Shown piece after piece: positions 16,210 to 24,838 of a stretch of DNA of 64,000 nucleotides. A program made the position numbers and the translations under genes. How positions within the stretch are numbered: position 1 is the first letter of the stretch; every line of letters begins with the position of its first letter. The notes beneath the pieces were generated by a model. The model was not told the origin of the DNA. It was given only the letters and a program-made list of their open reading frames with translations, and did no database searches. Source of the stretch: CALXCT01 sp964422185 (GTDB taxonomy: Bacteria > Bacillota > Clostridia > Oscillospirales > Oscillospiraceae); assembly GCA_964422185.1 (NCBI GenBank), contig CAYRAG010000003.1, forward strand, positions 16,458 through 80,457, written 5' to 3'.

Positions 16210-17386
16210 GGAGATCCTCCCCCCTGTAGCGGGCGACAGACGCGCAGTCCTTGTCGCCACGGCCGGAGATATTGATGACGATGATCTGATCCCCGCGCAT
16301 GGTGGGGGCCAGTTTCCTGGCGTAGGCCACGGCGTGGGCGGACTCGATGGCGGGAATGATGCCCTCCATTCTGGACAGATACTCGAAAGAGTCCACCGCC
16401 TCCTCATCCGTAATCGGCACATATTCCGCCCTGCCGATGTCGTGCAGGTGCGCGTGCTCCGGTCCGATGCCGGGGTAGTCCAGACCCGCGGAGATGGAGT
16501 AGACCGGCGCGATCTGCCCGTACTCATCCTGGCAGAAGTAGCTCTTCATGCCGTGGAAGATGCCCAGGCGCCCCGTGGCGATAGTGGCCGCCGTCTCAAA
16601 GGTGTCCACGCCCCGGCCGGCCGCCTCGCAGCCGATGAGCCGGACGGAGGGTTCGTCGATAAAGTGGTAGAACGCGCCGATGGCGTTGGATCCGCCGCCT
16701 ACGCACGCGATCACCGCGTCCGGCAGCTTGCCCTCTTTCTCCATCAGCTGTTCCCTGATCTCCCTGGAGATGACCGACTGGAAGTCCCGGACGATGGTGG
16801 GGAACGGGTGGGGGCCCATGACGGAGCCCAGGCAGTAGTGGGTATCGCTGATGCGGTTGGTCCACTCCCGGAACGCGGCGGAGCAGGCGTCTTTCAGCGT
16901 CCCGGTGCCCGTGGTGACCGGCACGACGGTGGCGCCCAGCAGACGCATCCGGTACACATTCAGTGCCTGCCGACGGGTGTCCTCCTCGCCCATGAAGACC
17001 ACGCACTCCATGCCCATCAGAGCCGCGGCAGTGGCGGTGGCCACCCCGTGCTGCCCGGCGCCGGTCTCGGCAATCAGGCGGGTCTTGCCCATCTTTTTCG
17101 CCAGCAGGGCCTGACCCAGCACATTGTTGATTTTATGGGCGCCGGTGTGGTTGAGATCCTCCCGTTTCAGGTAGATCTTCGCGCCGCCCAGATCCCGGGT
17201 GGTCTTGTCCGCGTAATACAGCAGACTGGGCCGCCCGGCATACTCATTGAGCAGCCGGGTCAGTTCCGCCTGGAACTGCGGATCATTCTTATAGTGCGCA
17301 TACGCCTCCTCCAGCTCAATGACGGCGTTCATCAGCGTCTCCGGGATGTACTGCCCGCCGTGTATGCCAAACCGTCCTTCGGACAC
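16202..17386 (-). CDS. trpB: tryptophan synthase beta chain
   Basis: 394 residues, the usual length, starting from GTG at 17386 with AAAGGAAGG upstream; the protein then begins with SEGRFGIHGGQYIPETL. It is PLP-dependent: HTGAHKINNVLGQ carries the PLP lysine, and CVGGGSNAIG is the phosphate-binding loop. GRGDKD near the end is the usual C-terminal block. It condenses indole with serine. An upstream ATG at 17434 would include the ribosome site and is rejected. Confidence 0.98.
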   Translation of the reverse strand: MSEGRFGIHGGQYIPETLMNAVIELEEAYAHYKNDPQFQAELTRLLNEYAGRPSLLYYADKTTRDLGGAKIYLKREDLNHTGAHKINNVLGQALLAKKMGKTRLIAETGAGQHGVATATAAALMGMECVVFMGEEDTRRQALNVYRMRLLGATVVPVTTGTGTLKDACSAAFREWTNRISDTHYCLGSVMGPHPFPTIVRDFQSVISREIREQLMEKEGKLPDAVIACVGGGSNAIGAFYHFIDEPSVRLIGCEAAGRGVDTFETAATIATGRLGIFHGMKSYFCQDEYGQIAPVYSISAGLDYPGIGPEHAHLHDIGRAEYVPITDEEAVDSFEYLSRMEGIIPAIESAHAVAYARKLAPTMRGDQIIVINISGRGDKDCASVARYRGEDLHE

Positions 17387-17451
17387 AGGGATCCTTCCTT
17401 TCTGCGTGGGAGGCGTGTATGCCGCCCCGTTCAAATTTGATGCCGCACGGC

Positions 17452-18243
17452 TCAGGAGGCGGCCTCGCGCATGGCGGCCAGCGTGGCCACCCTGTCGCTG
17501 GCGCGCATGAGCACCTCGCCCATGAGCACCGCGTCCGCGCCGATCTTGCGGAGACTGCGCAGATCCTCCGGGCCGGTCACGCCGCTCTCGGAGACATAGA
17601 CCGTCTCCGGCGGAATCATGTCCCGCAGCCGGGCGGCGTTGGAGAAGTCCACGGAGAAGTCCTTGAGATTCCGGTTGTTGACCCCGATGACACTGGCTTT
17701 CGCGTCCACCGCGGTGGAGATCTCCTCCGGGGTGTGCGCCTCCACCAGGGCGGTCATTCCCAGATCCTCAATGAGCTCCCGGAACCGCGCCACATCCGCG
17801 GCCGGGATCATGGCGCAGATGAGCAGCACAGCGTTCGCGCCCATGACTTTCGCCTGGTAGATCTGATACTCGTCCACCACAAACTCCTTGCGCAGCATGG
17901 GCAGGGAGACCTCGCTGCGGATATGGCAGAAGATCTCGTCGGAGCCCAGGAACCACTTCGGCTCCGTCAGGCAGGACAGCCCCTCCGCGCCGGCGGCCTC
18001 GTAGTCCCGGGCGATCTGCAGGTAGTCAAACACCGGGTCGATGAGACCCTTGGAGGGGGAGGCCTTTTTCACCTCGCACAGGAAGCTCAGGCCCTCTTTC
18101 CGGAGCGCCTTCTCAAAGGGGCGATCCTCCGAGACCGGCATGGACAGTGCCCGTTCTCTCATCTCCTCCAGGCTGATCACTTTCTTGTCAGCCTCGACTC
18201 TGGTCCTCGCGTGATCCGCAATTTTACCCAAAATAGTTTTCAT
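17452..18243 (-). CDS. trpC: indole-3-glycerol phosphate synthase
   Basis: 263 residues, starting MKTILGKIADHARTRVEADK. Typical blocks are FLCEVKKASPSKGLI (catalytic Lys and Glu), GLSCLTEPKWFLGS, LRKEFVVDEYQIYQA, IGVNNRNLKDF and YVSESGVTGPEDL. It makes indole-3-glycerol phosphate for TrpA. It is the first gene behind a Trp T-box. trpE, G, D and F are not in the window, so the pathway is split. Confidence 0.97.
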   Translation of the reverse strand: MKTILGKIADHARTRVEADKKVISLEEMRERALSMPVSEDRPFEKALRKEGLSFLCEVKKASPSKGLIDPVFDYLQIARDYEAAGAEGLSCLTEPKWFLGSDEIFCHIRSEVSLPMLRKEFVVDEYQIYQAKVMGANAVLLICAMIPAADVARFRELIEDLGMTALVEAHTPEEISTAVDAKASVIGVNNRNLKDFSVDFSNAARLRDMIPPETVYVSESGVTGPEDLRSLRKIGADAVLMGEVLMRASDRVATLAAMREAAS

Positions 18244-18291
18244 GTTCCACAGCCTCCCGAATCAGAGCACATGCCTGGATGCGCAGGGATC

Positions 18292-18576
18292 AAAAAAACC
18301 CGTCCCTGACATCTCTGTCAAGGACGAGCCATACTCGCGGTGCCACCTTGTTTCACGGCTGGAAAGAGCCGTGCGCTCTGAGGGGTACAGACATACCCCC
18401 GGCGCGATAACGCCCGCCTCGCGTCGCAGACTACTTGCGGTTTCCCGTGTTCGCCGCGCCCTCAGTGACCCATTATGACCAGCCGCTTTTGATCCGGCTC
18501 CCAGCCCCCCGGACTCTCTGCGCATGCGCTCTGGCCTTTACCCTCACCTCAACGGTTTGCAGCTCTGTTCTCTTTG
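18292..18576 (-). promoter_or_regulatory. T-box leader, tryptophan-specific, before trpCBA
   Basis: The minus strand shows stem I with the AGAGAG and GGGAGCCGG distal elements (18520-18487), a specifier-loop candidate UGG (18472-18470) in AAUGGGUCACUGAG, the T-box core AAGGTGGCACCGCG (18349-18336) and an intrinsic terminator (CGTCCTTGACA/TGTCAGGGACG, T7 at 18298-18292). The variable T-box base is C (UGGC), which pairs with discriminator G73, as in bacterial tRNA-Trp. Uncharged tRNA-Trp would stabilise the antiterminator and turn trpCBA on. Confidence 0.93.
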
Positions 18577-18582
18577 CCCCGT

Positions 18583-18611
18583 ATTATAAGGTTCCTTTTT
18601 TCCGCTGTCAA
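18583..18611 (-). promoter_or_regulatory. sigma-A promoter of the trp T-box transcript
   Basis: TTGACA (18611-18606), 17 bases, TATAAT (18588-18583) on the minus strand: both hexamers are perfect consensus. Confidence 0.9.
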
Positions 18612-18760
18612 GAAGAAAATTTCACGGTTTTTGCGCCTGCCGCGGGGTTCGCATTGGTGAAATATGGCAAAAACGGGGCGCGGCCCGGGGAAAGCATCCC
18701 CCTGCGTGTTCCGCCGGGTCAGTGGCGCCGTGTCCGGCAGACCCTGCGGCCGGTGGAATT

Positions 18761-18789
18761 TTTACCAAAATTTCTATCCATGGTATCTT
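18761..18789 (+). promoter_or_regulatory. probable promoter of the IS1634-like gene
   Basis: TTTACC (18761-18766), 17 bases, TATCTT (18784-18789) with an extended -10 TGG. The leader to the ATG at 18955 is about 160 bases with no recognised element. No terminal inverted repeat was found around the gene by eye. Confidence 0.5.
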
Positions 18790-18954
18790 GTGTTGTCTCC
18801 GGATTTGTGCTATCCTGTGAGGCGGGGAGCGGTGATGATTTCCCCGGGCCGAAAACACACCGCAATGCCACGGATCCGCCATCAGAATGGATAAGCACAC
18901 GGCGTGAGGCGGCCTGGCCGTTTCCAGTGCGCCGGACGCGGGGAGGAAAGAGGC

Positions 18955-20709
18955 ATGTTTTTAAAGGTCATTCAGAAAAACGGGGTCTCCAGACTCTATT
19001 TCTATGAATCCGTCTACCTCAACGGGAAAACGAGCCAGCGCTGTCTTGAAAGCCTTGGACGGCTGGACGAACTCCAGAAGCGCTACCGTGACCCCGTCGC
19101 CCATTTCAAAAGAGTGGCGGAGGAGCGCAGCGCGGAACAAAAGGCCGAGTCGCAGGCGCTCATTCCCGTCGACACCGCGCAATCCCTGGACATCGCTGAA
19201 TCCAATCTGAAAAATGTGGGATATGCGATTCTCCGGGATCTATACAAACAGCTGGAACTCGACAAATTCTGGAAGAAAATCCGGGAAAAAGCCCATGTGG
19301 AAAACGATTTGAATAAGATATTCCAACTTCTGGTGTATTCCCGTCTCCTGTACCCCGAATCCAAAACAGACCCGTATGAGCGCAGGGGCGTGTTTTTTGA
19401 AGAGTTCGACGGGTTTGGCCCGCAGGAGATTGACAGGTCGCTCACGGTCTTTGATCGATATGGCGGGGATCTGCAGAAATGGATTTATGACCACGCATCC
19501 AACACAGTGCAAAGGGATATGACAGTAGCCTGGTATTACTTCACAAACTGCTGTTTCGACATGGAATCCCCCGGTGAGACGGCCGGCTCCCGGCAGGACA
19601 GATCGGAAGAAAACCGCCGCACCTGCCCGTTTGTGAAAATGGGGATTCTGACGGACAGGAACGGGATCCCGCTGGCCTTTGACCTGTTTCCGGGAGACGA
19701 ACCGGAAGATGTGCATGGGCGTGCCATCGCTGACCGCGTAAAAGAACAGTTCCCCGATTGCCGGGTGGTGTTCGTGGCGGACAGGGGGCTGAGCGCTTCT
19801 GACGATATCGGTTTCCCCGCCGGCGAACACGGTGCGGATCCTCATCCGGAAGACGGCTATGTGTTCGGTCAGAGTATCCGCGGCGCGGATGATGAATTTC
19901 AGGCTTGGGTGCTCAGCGGCGGATACCGGACAGAAAAGCTGGCCGGCGAAGATGGCGGGGAGATCACACTGAAGGTCAAGTCGCGCATCCACACGAAGAC
20001 CATTCAGGAAAGCGCCACCGCTCCCGGACGGAAGAAAGAGAAGAATCATTCGGTCGCCGTCCGGCAGAAGCAGATGGTCTGTTACTCCGGGGAGTTGGCG
20101 AGGAGGCAGAGGCGCGAACGGGATGTGAGAATTGTCCGGGCAGGGGACTGGATCGCGCATCCGGAGAAATACGACGGGGGCACCGCCGCGGGGCCCGGGG
20201 CCTGTGTCCGGAACCCTGCCTTTCATGAGTCCACAGGAGAAGCGGCCGAAAGGAGCGGTCTGGCTCCGGATACGGACAGGATCCGGAGGGAGGAGCGGCT
20301 TGACGGGTACTACACCATCGTGACCAGCGAGCTGGAGATGAGCGACCTGAATCTGTGGGAGACTTTCCGGGAGCTTTCCGGAATGGGAGAAACCTTCGGG
20401 ATCCCCGAATCAGAGCCAGGGTCAGGGCCCGTATTTGTCTGCGCAGACGATCCGGCCGGAGGCCACCCTGTGACAGGCTTCACCGCCCTCGTTCTCCTCC
20501 GGCTTTTGCAGGCAAAGCTGGGCGGCAAATACCCCGCGGGGGCAATCACGAAATCCCTGAGAAATTACAACTGTACCAGAATTCACAATAGTATATACCA
20601 GTTTGTCTATTATGATGAGATATTGAAACATTGCGGAGAGGCGTTTCACCTTGAAATGGGAAACAGATACCGGACAAGGGAACAGATACGCAGGATGCTG
20701 AAATATTGA
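18955..20709 (+). CDS. IS1634-family transposase-like protein, catalytic Glu apparently lost
   Basis: 584 residues from the ATG at 18955 (GGAGG and AGAGG upstream). It has the family N-terminus (YFYESVYLNGKTSQR, NVGYAILRDLYKQL), the central core LTDRNGIPLAFDLFPGDE and VVFVADRGL with the second acidic residue at D276, and the C-terminal LDGYYTIVTSELEMSD. In active members the next block reads about IEESF and carries the catalytic Glu; here it is MGETF, with Gly478 at that position, and the following Lys is gone too. Acidic and Gly/Pro-rich insertions interrupt the fold (residues about 195-225 and 420-445). The ORF is nevertheless intact, has a promoter and good ribosome site, and stands alone between trpC and ruvX. 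It may be a domesticated or decaying element. Confidence 0.82.
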   Translation: MFLKVIQKNGVSRLYFYESVYLNGKTSQRCLESLGRLDELQKRYRDPVAHFKRVAEERSAEQKAESQALIPVDTAQSLDIAESNLKNVGYAILRDLYKQLELDKFWKKIREKAHVENDLNKIFQLLVYSRLLYPESKTDPYERRGVFFEEFDGFGPQEIDRSLTVFDRYGGDLQKWIYDHASNTVQRDMTVAWYYFTNCCFDMESPGETAGSRQDRSEENRRTCPFVKMGILTDRNGIPLAFDLFPGDEPEDVHGRAIADRVKEQFPDCRVVFVADRGLSASDDIGFPAGEHGADPHPEDGYVFGQSIRGADDEFQAWVLSGGYRTEKLAGEDGGEITLKVKSRIHTKTIQESATAPGRKKEKNHSVAVRQKQMVCYSGELARRQRRERDVRIVRAGDWIAHPEKYDGGTAAGPGACVRNPAFHESTGEAAERSGLAPDTDRIRREERLDGYYTIVTSELEMSDLNLWETFRELSGMGETFGIPESEPGSGPVFVCADDPAGGHPVTGFTALVLLRLLQAKLGGKYPAGAITKSLRNYNCTRIHNSIYQFVYYDEILKHCGEAFHLEMGNRYRTREQIRRMLKY

Positions 20710-20793
20710 GAGAATTCATCCGCGGAACGGGGCCCTGCGGTTTGTCCGCCGGGGTACATGCGCAGACGCGGTACGGAGAGGGGAGAGCAGACC

Positions 20794-21231
20794 ATGCGTG
20801 TGATGGCCATAGACTACGGCGACGCCCGGACGGGAGTCGCGATTTCCGACGCCGCCGGGACGCTGACGGGGTTTACCGCGGTGATCCGCAGCTGGAACGG
20901 GGAGGAGGTCGCCGGGGAGATCGCCGCGCTGGCGAAAGAGCACCAGGTGGAAGAGATCGTGCTCGGTTTTCCCAGAAACATGGACGGCACCGAGAGTCTC
21001 CGTGCGGGCAAATATCGTGATTTCGCGGCGCGGCTGGAGGCGATTTCCGGACTTCCCGTCCGGTTGTGGGACGAGCGGCGCACCACCATTGAGGCGCATC
21101 AGATCCTGCACGACGCCGGGAAAAAGGAGAAAAAACACAAAGAGACGGTAGACGCAGTCGCGGCCTCCCTGATCCTGGAAGGCTATCTGACGAAGCTTCG
21201 CCTTGACAGGGAGAGGGAGACCGCGACCTGA
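20794..21231 (+). CDS. ruvX: RuvX/YqgF-family pre-16S rRNA nuclease
   Basis: 145 residues, RNase H-like fold. The first catalytic Asp is in MRVMAIDYGDARTGVA, followed by EEIVLGFPRNMDGTES and LWDERRTTIEAH, with the last Asp in KKHKETVDAVAASLIL. The family processes pre-16S rRNA and was earlier called putative Holliday junction resolvase. The ATG at 20794 follows GGGAGAGC; an in-frame ATG at 20758 is upstream of that site. In many Firmicutes this gene is next to a DUF1292 gene, which is also nearby here (23165-23494), separated by the foldase gene. Confidence 0.93.
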   Translation: MRVMAIDYGDARTGVAISDAAGTLTGFTAVIRSWNGEEVAGEIAALAKEHQVEEIVLGFPRNMDGTESLRAGKYRDFAARLEAISGLPVRLWDERRTTIEAHQILHDAGKKEKKHKETVDAVAASLILEGYLTKLRLDRERETAT

Positions 21232-21296
21232 GTGGTTCTGTTGTGCCGGGAAATCCGGGTGCGGCGCGTTCCTCCCCGGCGGAGGAGATTCGCCGG

Positions 21297-22778
21297 TCAG
21301 CCGATCAAATCGATTCCGGAGCCGTAGTCCCGCTGCAGATTCGCGGTCTCATCCTCCAGGAACTTCGTCGTCGCGTCCGACTTGAGGGAGCTGACGGCCT
21401 GCTGTCTCCAGTAGGGCTCGTCCGTGCCGACATAGTAGGCCAGGTAGTAGCCCTGGCTGCCGGACACCTCGTTTTCCAGGATTTCCACATCGCCCGCTTT
21501 TCTGGCGGGGTCGAAAGACCAGGTGTCCAGGGCCTCGCCCCACTGGCCCTTATAGATATTGGTCAGGCCGCCTGTGGATGTGGAGTTGTTCTCGTCGGCG
21601 AGGGCGGCGAAAGAATCCTCCGTGGCGTCGCCGGACTGCCAGGTGGCCAGGATCTGCTCCACCTGCGTGCGTGCGGCGGTCATCTGCGCGTCGGTGGGCG
21701 CGTCCGCGCCGGAGTCGCGCTCCGCGGCCACGGTGATGAGCCGCAGGTTGGCGGTGTTGTCATTGAGGCGGTAGCGGTCGAGGAACTGCACCACAAAGTA
21801 GCCGTTGCCGGTGGAGGATTCCGTGACCGTCACATCCCCGCTCCTGCGGGACGGCTCCCGAAGCCAGTCGCCATAGAGTGAGGACAGGCTGGAGCCGACC
21901 AGGGAGACATCCGCGGTGATGGCGGCGCTGGCCTGGCCCTCCGTGTATTTCTCCGCCAGGGTCTCATAGTCCCCGCCGGCTTTCAGCTCGTCGGCCATCT
22001 TGTTGGCCTGCTCCTCCGCCAGCTTCTCCGCCTCGTCCGCGTCGTCCGTGTCATAGTAGTCGGTGGAGCCGCTGATAAAGCAGCTGCTGTAATTAAAGGT
22101 GTCCAGATCCCCGGCGTTTTCGTCGTAGTAGGCGTTGATCTCGTCATCCGAGTATTCCAGGCTGTCCTGGTACTGGGTATAGAACGCGTCCGCCACGAGC
22201 TGGCGCTCCAGCAGGCTGGTCAGGGTTCCCATGGTCATGTAGGGGCCGAACCGGGCTTTCAGGTACACGCTCAGACTCGTGCCGTTCTGCGCGGCGGCGC
22301 TGCGGAGGGCGTCCTTGTTGGCGTCAATGGTCTCTTTCTCCTCGTCCGTCAGGGTCAGCCCGGCGTCCTGCGCCTGCCGGTACAGCACGGTCAGGGTGTC
22401 CAGGGACTGCTCCGCGTACGAGCGGAAAGTGTCATACCAGGTGTCGCCGGTCGCCTGGTCGGCGACCTGCTCGGTCAGGGGCGTGTTCGCGTCCACAATG
22501 CCGTAGGAGGCGTACTGGGAGTACATATCATAGAAGTAGTAGTCGTACTCCGCGACGCTGTAGTTCACGCCGTCCACCGTGTAGGCGGTCGATCTGCCCT
22601 GGAAGACGCCGCTGTTCCAGACCAGCAGGGCGGCGACCAGGATCACCACCACAATGCCGATGATGGTGTAGAGGATCCGGTTGCGCTTTTTCCTGGCCTC
22701 CTCTTTCGCCGCTTTCTGCTGTTTGGCGCTCAGCTGCTCCGATTCGCTGCGCTGCTTTTTTTCGCGTGATGCACTCAT
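21297..22778 (-). CDS. membrane-anchored PrsA/SurA-like foldase
   Basis: 493 residues. A Lys/Glu-rich cytoplasmic N-terminus (1-33) is followed by one transmembrane helix (ILYTIIGIVVVILVAALLV, about 35-53), so it is a signal-anchored extracytoplasmic protein. The N-terminal SurA-like helical region holds YSVAEYDYYFYDMYSQY and a long helix pair. Two parvulin-like stretches follow (about 250-350 and 380-470), but the diagnostic catalytic His pairs of active parvulins are not obvious, so peptidyl-prolyl isomerase activity is uncertain. Very acidic overall. Its likely job is folding of secreted proteins. It is convergent with ruvX. Confidence 0.75.
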   Translation of the reverse strand: MSASREKKQRSESEQLSAKQQKAAKEEARKKRNRILYTIIGIVVVILVAALLVWNSGVFQGRSTAYTVDGVNYSVAEYDYYFYDMYSQYASYGIVDANTPLTEQVADQATGDTWYDTFRSYAEQSLDTLTVLYRQAQDAGLTLTDEEKETIDANKDALRSAAAQNGTSLSVYLKARFGPYMTMGTLTSLLERQLVADAFYTQYQDSLEYSDDEINAYYDENAGDLDTFNYSSCFISGSTDYYDTDDADEAEKLAEEQANKMADELKAGGDYETLAEKYTEGQASAAITADVSLVGSSLSSLYGDWLREPSRRSGDVTVTESSTGNGYFVVQFLDRYRLNDNTANLRLITVAAERDSGADAPTDAQMTAARTQVEQILATWQSGDATEDSFAALADENNSTSTGGLTNIYKGQWGEALDTWSFDPARKAGDVEILENEVSGSQGYYLAYYVGTDEPYWRQQAVSSLKSDATTKFLEDETANLQRDYGSGIDLIG

Positions 22779-22897
22779 GGGTTGTTCATTCCTCTCGTTG
22801 TGATGCGGGCCGCTTCAGGGCAGAACCCCGCCGGGAAACCGCGCCCGCGGAAATCAGGATGGCCCGCGCCGCGCCGCGGCGGAGCCGGAAATATCAT

Positions 22898-22953
22898 AAT
22901 TACGCTGTGGATATCCCTCTCCAGGGCAGGGGAGGATTATCCACAGCGTAATT
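22898..22953. repeat. long palindrome containing paired DnaA-box sequences
   Basis: Two perfect 16-base arms, AATTACGCTGTGGATA (22898-22913) and its complement (22938-22953), flank a 24-base centre that can itself pair (CCTCTCC with GGGGAGG). The right arm contains TTATCCACA (22937-22945), an exact DnaA box; the left has the inverted near-match TGTGGATAT (22906-22914). There is no T-run, so it is not a normal terminator. It lies between the foldase gene and the candidate 6S RNA. Confidence 0.8.
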
Positions 22954-22979
22954 TCTGACAAAATCCCCCGCTCTGGCCG

Positions 22980-23134
22980 TGTGAACCCGATTAAGACCTG
23001 CACAGGCGGCAGGTGGGTCGCCTCCACACCGCTTTTCTGCTTCCAACATCCAGCTGACCTCATAAGGGGGCCGGGAGGCCTGCAAGCCACGGTGTGAGGG
23101 GGGCGTCCCGTTTAAGAAATGTGGGTTTAAAAGG
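22980..23134 (+). ncRNA. ssrS: candidate 6S RNA (SsrS)
   Basis: An ORF-free stretch folds as one long irregular hairpin: AACCC (22984-22988) with GGGTT (23123-23127); GGGTCGCC (23015-23022) with GGCGTCCC (23102-23109); CACACCG (23025-23031) with CGGTGTG (23090-23096); internal bulges between. The 3' part CCCGTTTAAGAAATGTGGG resembles clostridial 6S RNAs as I remember them. 6S RNA binds RNA polymerase holoenzyme as an open-promoter mimic. Strand and family are inferred; the call needs a covariance-model search. Confidence 0.5.
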
Positions 23135-23164
23135 GCTCATCACGCACCGAGCAGGGGATCTCTG

Positions 23165-23494
23165 TCACTCGTCCGGATCATCGTCCTCATTGTCATCCTC
23201 GGAATAAAGACGATCCATGAACAGCTGGTAGATCTCATCGAGTTCCTCGTCGCTGTCCAGGGTGGAGAGCAGCTCCTCGCCGTTCTCCTCGACTGTCTTC
23301 ATAATGATAATTCCGAAATCCTCGTCGTCCAGATCCTCGTCCGCCGGTTTCCCGTCCTCATTCAGGGGAGCCGCCGGAAGGAACGCCATGTAGGTCTGGC
23401 CGTTGTGCTCCAGGGTGTCCAGGTGCTCCAATTCAAATTCGTTGCCATCTTCATCGGTGACAGTGATAAAATCAGGACCGAACTCCTCACTCAA
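23165..23494 (-). CDS. DUF1292 (YrzB-like) acidic protein
   Basis: 109 residues, strongly acidic, with the DUF1292 core ITVTDEDGNEFELEHLDTLE and YMAFLPA followed by IIIMKTVEENGEE and a Asp/Glu-rich tail. Function unknown; the family often sits with ruvX in Firmicutes. I chose the TTG at 23494, which has AAGGGAG upstream and starts the conserved region (SEEFGPDF). An open frame to 23557 lacks family similarity. Confidence 0.8.
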   Translation of the reverse strand: MSEEFGPDFITVTDEDGNEFELEHLDTLEHNGQTYMAFLPAAPLNEDGKPADEDLDDEDFGIIIMKTVEENGEELLSTLDSDEELDEIYQLFMDRLYSEDDNEDDDPDE

Positions 23495-23659
23495 GGGCTT
23501 CAGCTCCCTTCCTTGGTTCCTGTCCCATATTCTAAACCGAACAGGATAAAAAAGCAAGGGGGACGGCCGTGAATTTTGGAGAAATCGCGCAGAGGAACGG
23601 GGGAGAGGGCGCGGCAGGCCGCGCGTTCCGGCGGTTCCCGCCCTGGCGGGCGCGGTGTT

Positions 23660-24556
23660 TCATTCGCCGCGGAAGTGTTCAACGATGGGAAAGGGGCCTG
23701 GGACCGTTTTGAGATGGGGGCACATCTCCAGGAACGCCTCCTGAAAGTCGGGGTTCCCGCCGCAGGCAACCGCCTCCACATGGGACATCCAGTCCAGCCC
23801 GACCCTGTGAATGAAGTCGTACACCACGGATCTGTCCCTGCCTGGCTGGATCCAGAGGAGATCACCCGTCCCGGCGTCGGTGATGCGGGTGGAGTACCTG
23901 TGCCCCCTGTGCAGAGGAATTTCGTCGAGGATCAGGATTCTGGAGAAGTGCCGCGGCCGTTTCAGCACGCGCGCCCCGCTGTCCGTGGCCTCTGTGTAGA
24001 TCTCCTGCAGCCGGGCGGTGTCCATGTCCCCGATCGTGTTGCGGCAGACTCCGGTCTCGGCCGCGATGCTGCAGACGGATCGCTCCTCGAGCAGAAGCTC
24101 CTTTGCAAGATATGCCTCCAGAGCCCTGGTGAACCGGCCGCTCTCCGATGCGTACGGCAGCCGCTGATGATGCGTATGTCCGCAGTTCGGGCACTGGAAC
24201 TGACACTTTTCCACCAGCAGCATTTTCCGCCTGCCGCCCCAGGGAACATCCAGGAGTTTGACGAAGATGTGGTCATTCACAGACGAACGGCCGCCGCAGT
24301 GCGGGCACACCCTGTCTTCCTCTGTCACTTTCTGGCAGCCTTTGCAGATGAACATCTGACCCTCCGCCGCGCCGCGACGGTTCGGGAGGTCACGCAGGAA
24401 AGTGCCGGCAGGGACAAAGCCCGGCAGATCCTCTCGCATGACCATTGCGCCTTCCCATGCGTATTCTCCCCCGGCGCCGGTGAACCGAGGCGCCGGTGGT
24501 TCCGCTGCCGTGTCCTCTCTCCGGGGGGTCTCTCCGGGATTGAGGTTCTGTTTCAC
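23660..24556 (-). CDS. ISL3-family transposase-like protein, truncated and catalytically incomplete
   Basis: 298 residues; full ISL3 transposases exceed 400. An N-terminal zinc ribbon is present (CKGCQKVTEEDRVCPHCGG and CPNCGHTHHQR), then a helix-turn-helix (AAETGVCRNTIGDM), then the start of the RNase H-like core with the first Asp (LILDEIP, D211). The second catalytic position reads VACGGNP with Gly266 where family members have Asp, and the protein stops at the place of the third motif (IVEHFRGE). I see no remains of the C-terminal half in the 165 bases downstream. The GTG at 24556 has GGAGG 7 bases upstream. DNA binding may survive without transposition. Confidence 0.75.
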   Translation of the reverse strand: MKQNLNPGETPRREDTAAEPPAPRFTGAGGEYAWEGAMVMREDLPGFVPAGTFLRDLPNRRGAAEGQMFICKGCQKVTEEDRVCPHCGGRSSVNDHIFVKLLDVPWGGRRKMLLVEKCQFQCPNCGHTHHQRLPYASESGRFTRALEAYLAKELLLEERSVCSIAAETGVCRNTIGDMDTARLQEIYTEATDSGARVLKRPRHFSRILILDEIPLHRGHRYSTRITDAGTGDLLWIQPGRDRSVVYDFIHRVGLDWMSHVEAVACGGNPDFQEAFLEMCPHLKTVPGPFPIVEHFRGE

Positions 24557-24725
24557 ATTTCCCGCCTCCTGATCATCTTCCGGTCTGAGCACACTATATC
24601 ATGATTTGCCGCAGGATCCAGCCCCTTAATCCGCATTCTGCGCGGCAGGCTGTATGCTCCCGGCGGATGACGACTGCTGTCTCCATGCCCGCGGGCGTCC
24701 CCGCGGGAAGCGTGCGCCAACGGTA

Positions 24726-24753
24726 TGGACAAACAGGAAAAATGTGGTATAAT
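24726..24753 (+). promoter_or_regulatory. promoter of the penicillin-binding protein gene
   Basis: TGGACA (24726-24731), 16 bases, TATAAT (24748-24753) with extended -10 TGG. The rest of the 280-base gap (24557-24838) holds nothing else I recognise. Confidence 0.7.
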
Positions 24754-24838
24754 GGGCCCCGGTGCGCAGGAGCGTTTTCAGAATGGAGCCGGTTCCCGCG
24801 GGGGCCCGGATCCATGGAAAGAACTATGAGGTGCTGTT

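Noticed and set aside
22896..22955. DnaA-box palindrome considered as the chromosome origin.
   Set aside because: Only two boxes, no AT-rich unwinding region and no dnaA/dnaN neighbours.
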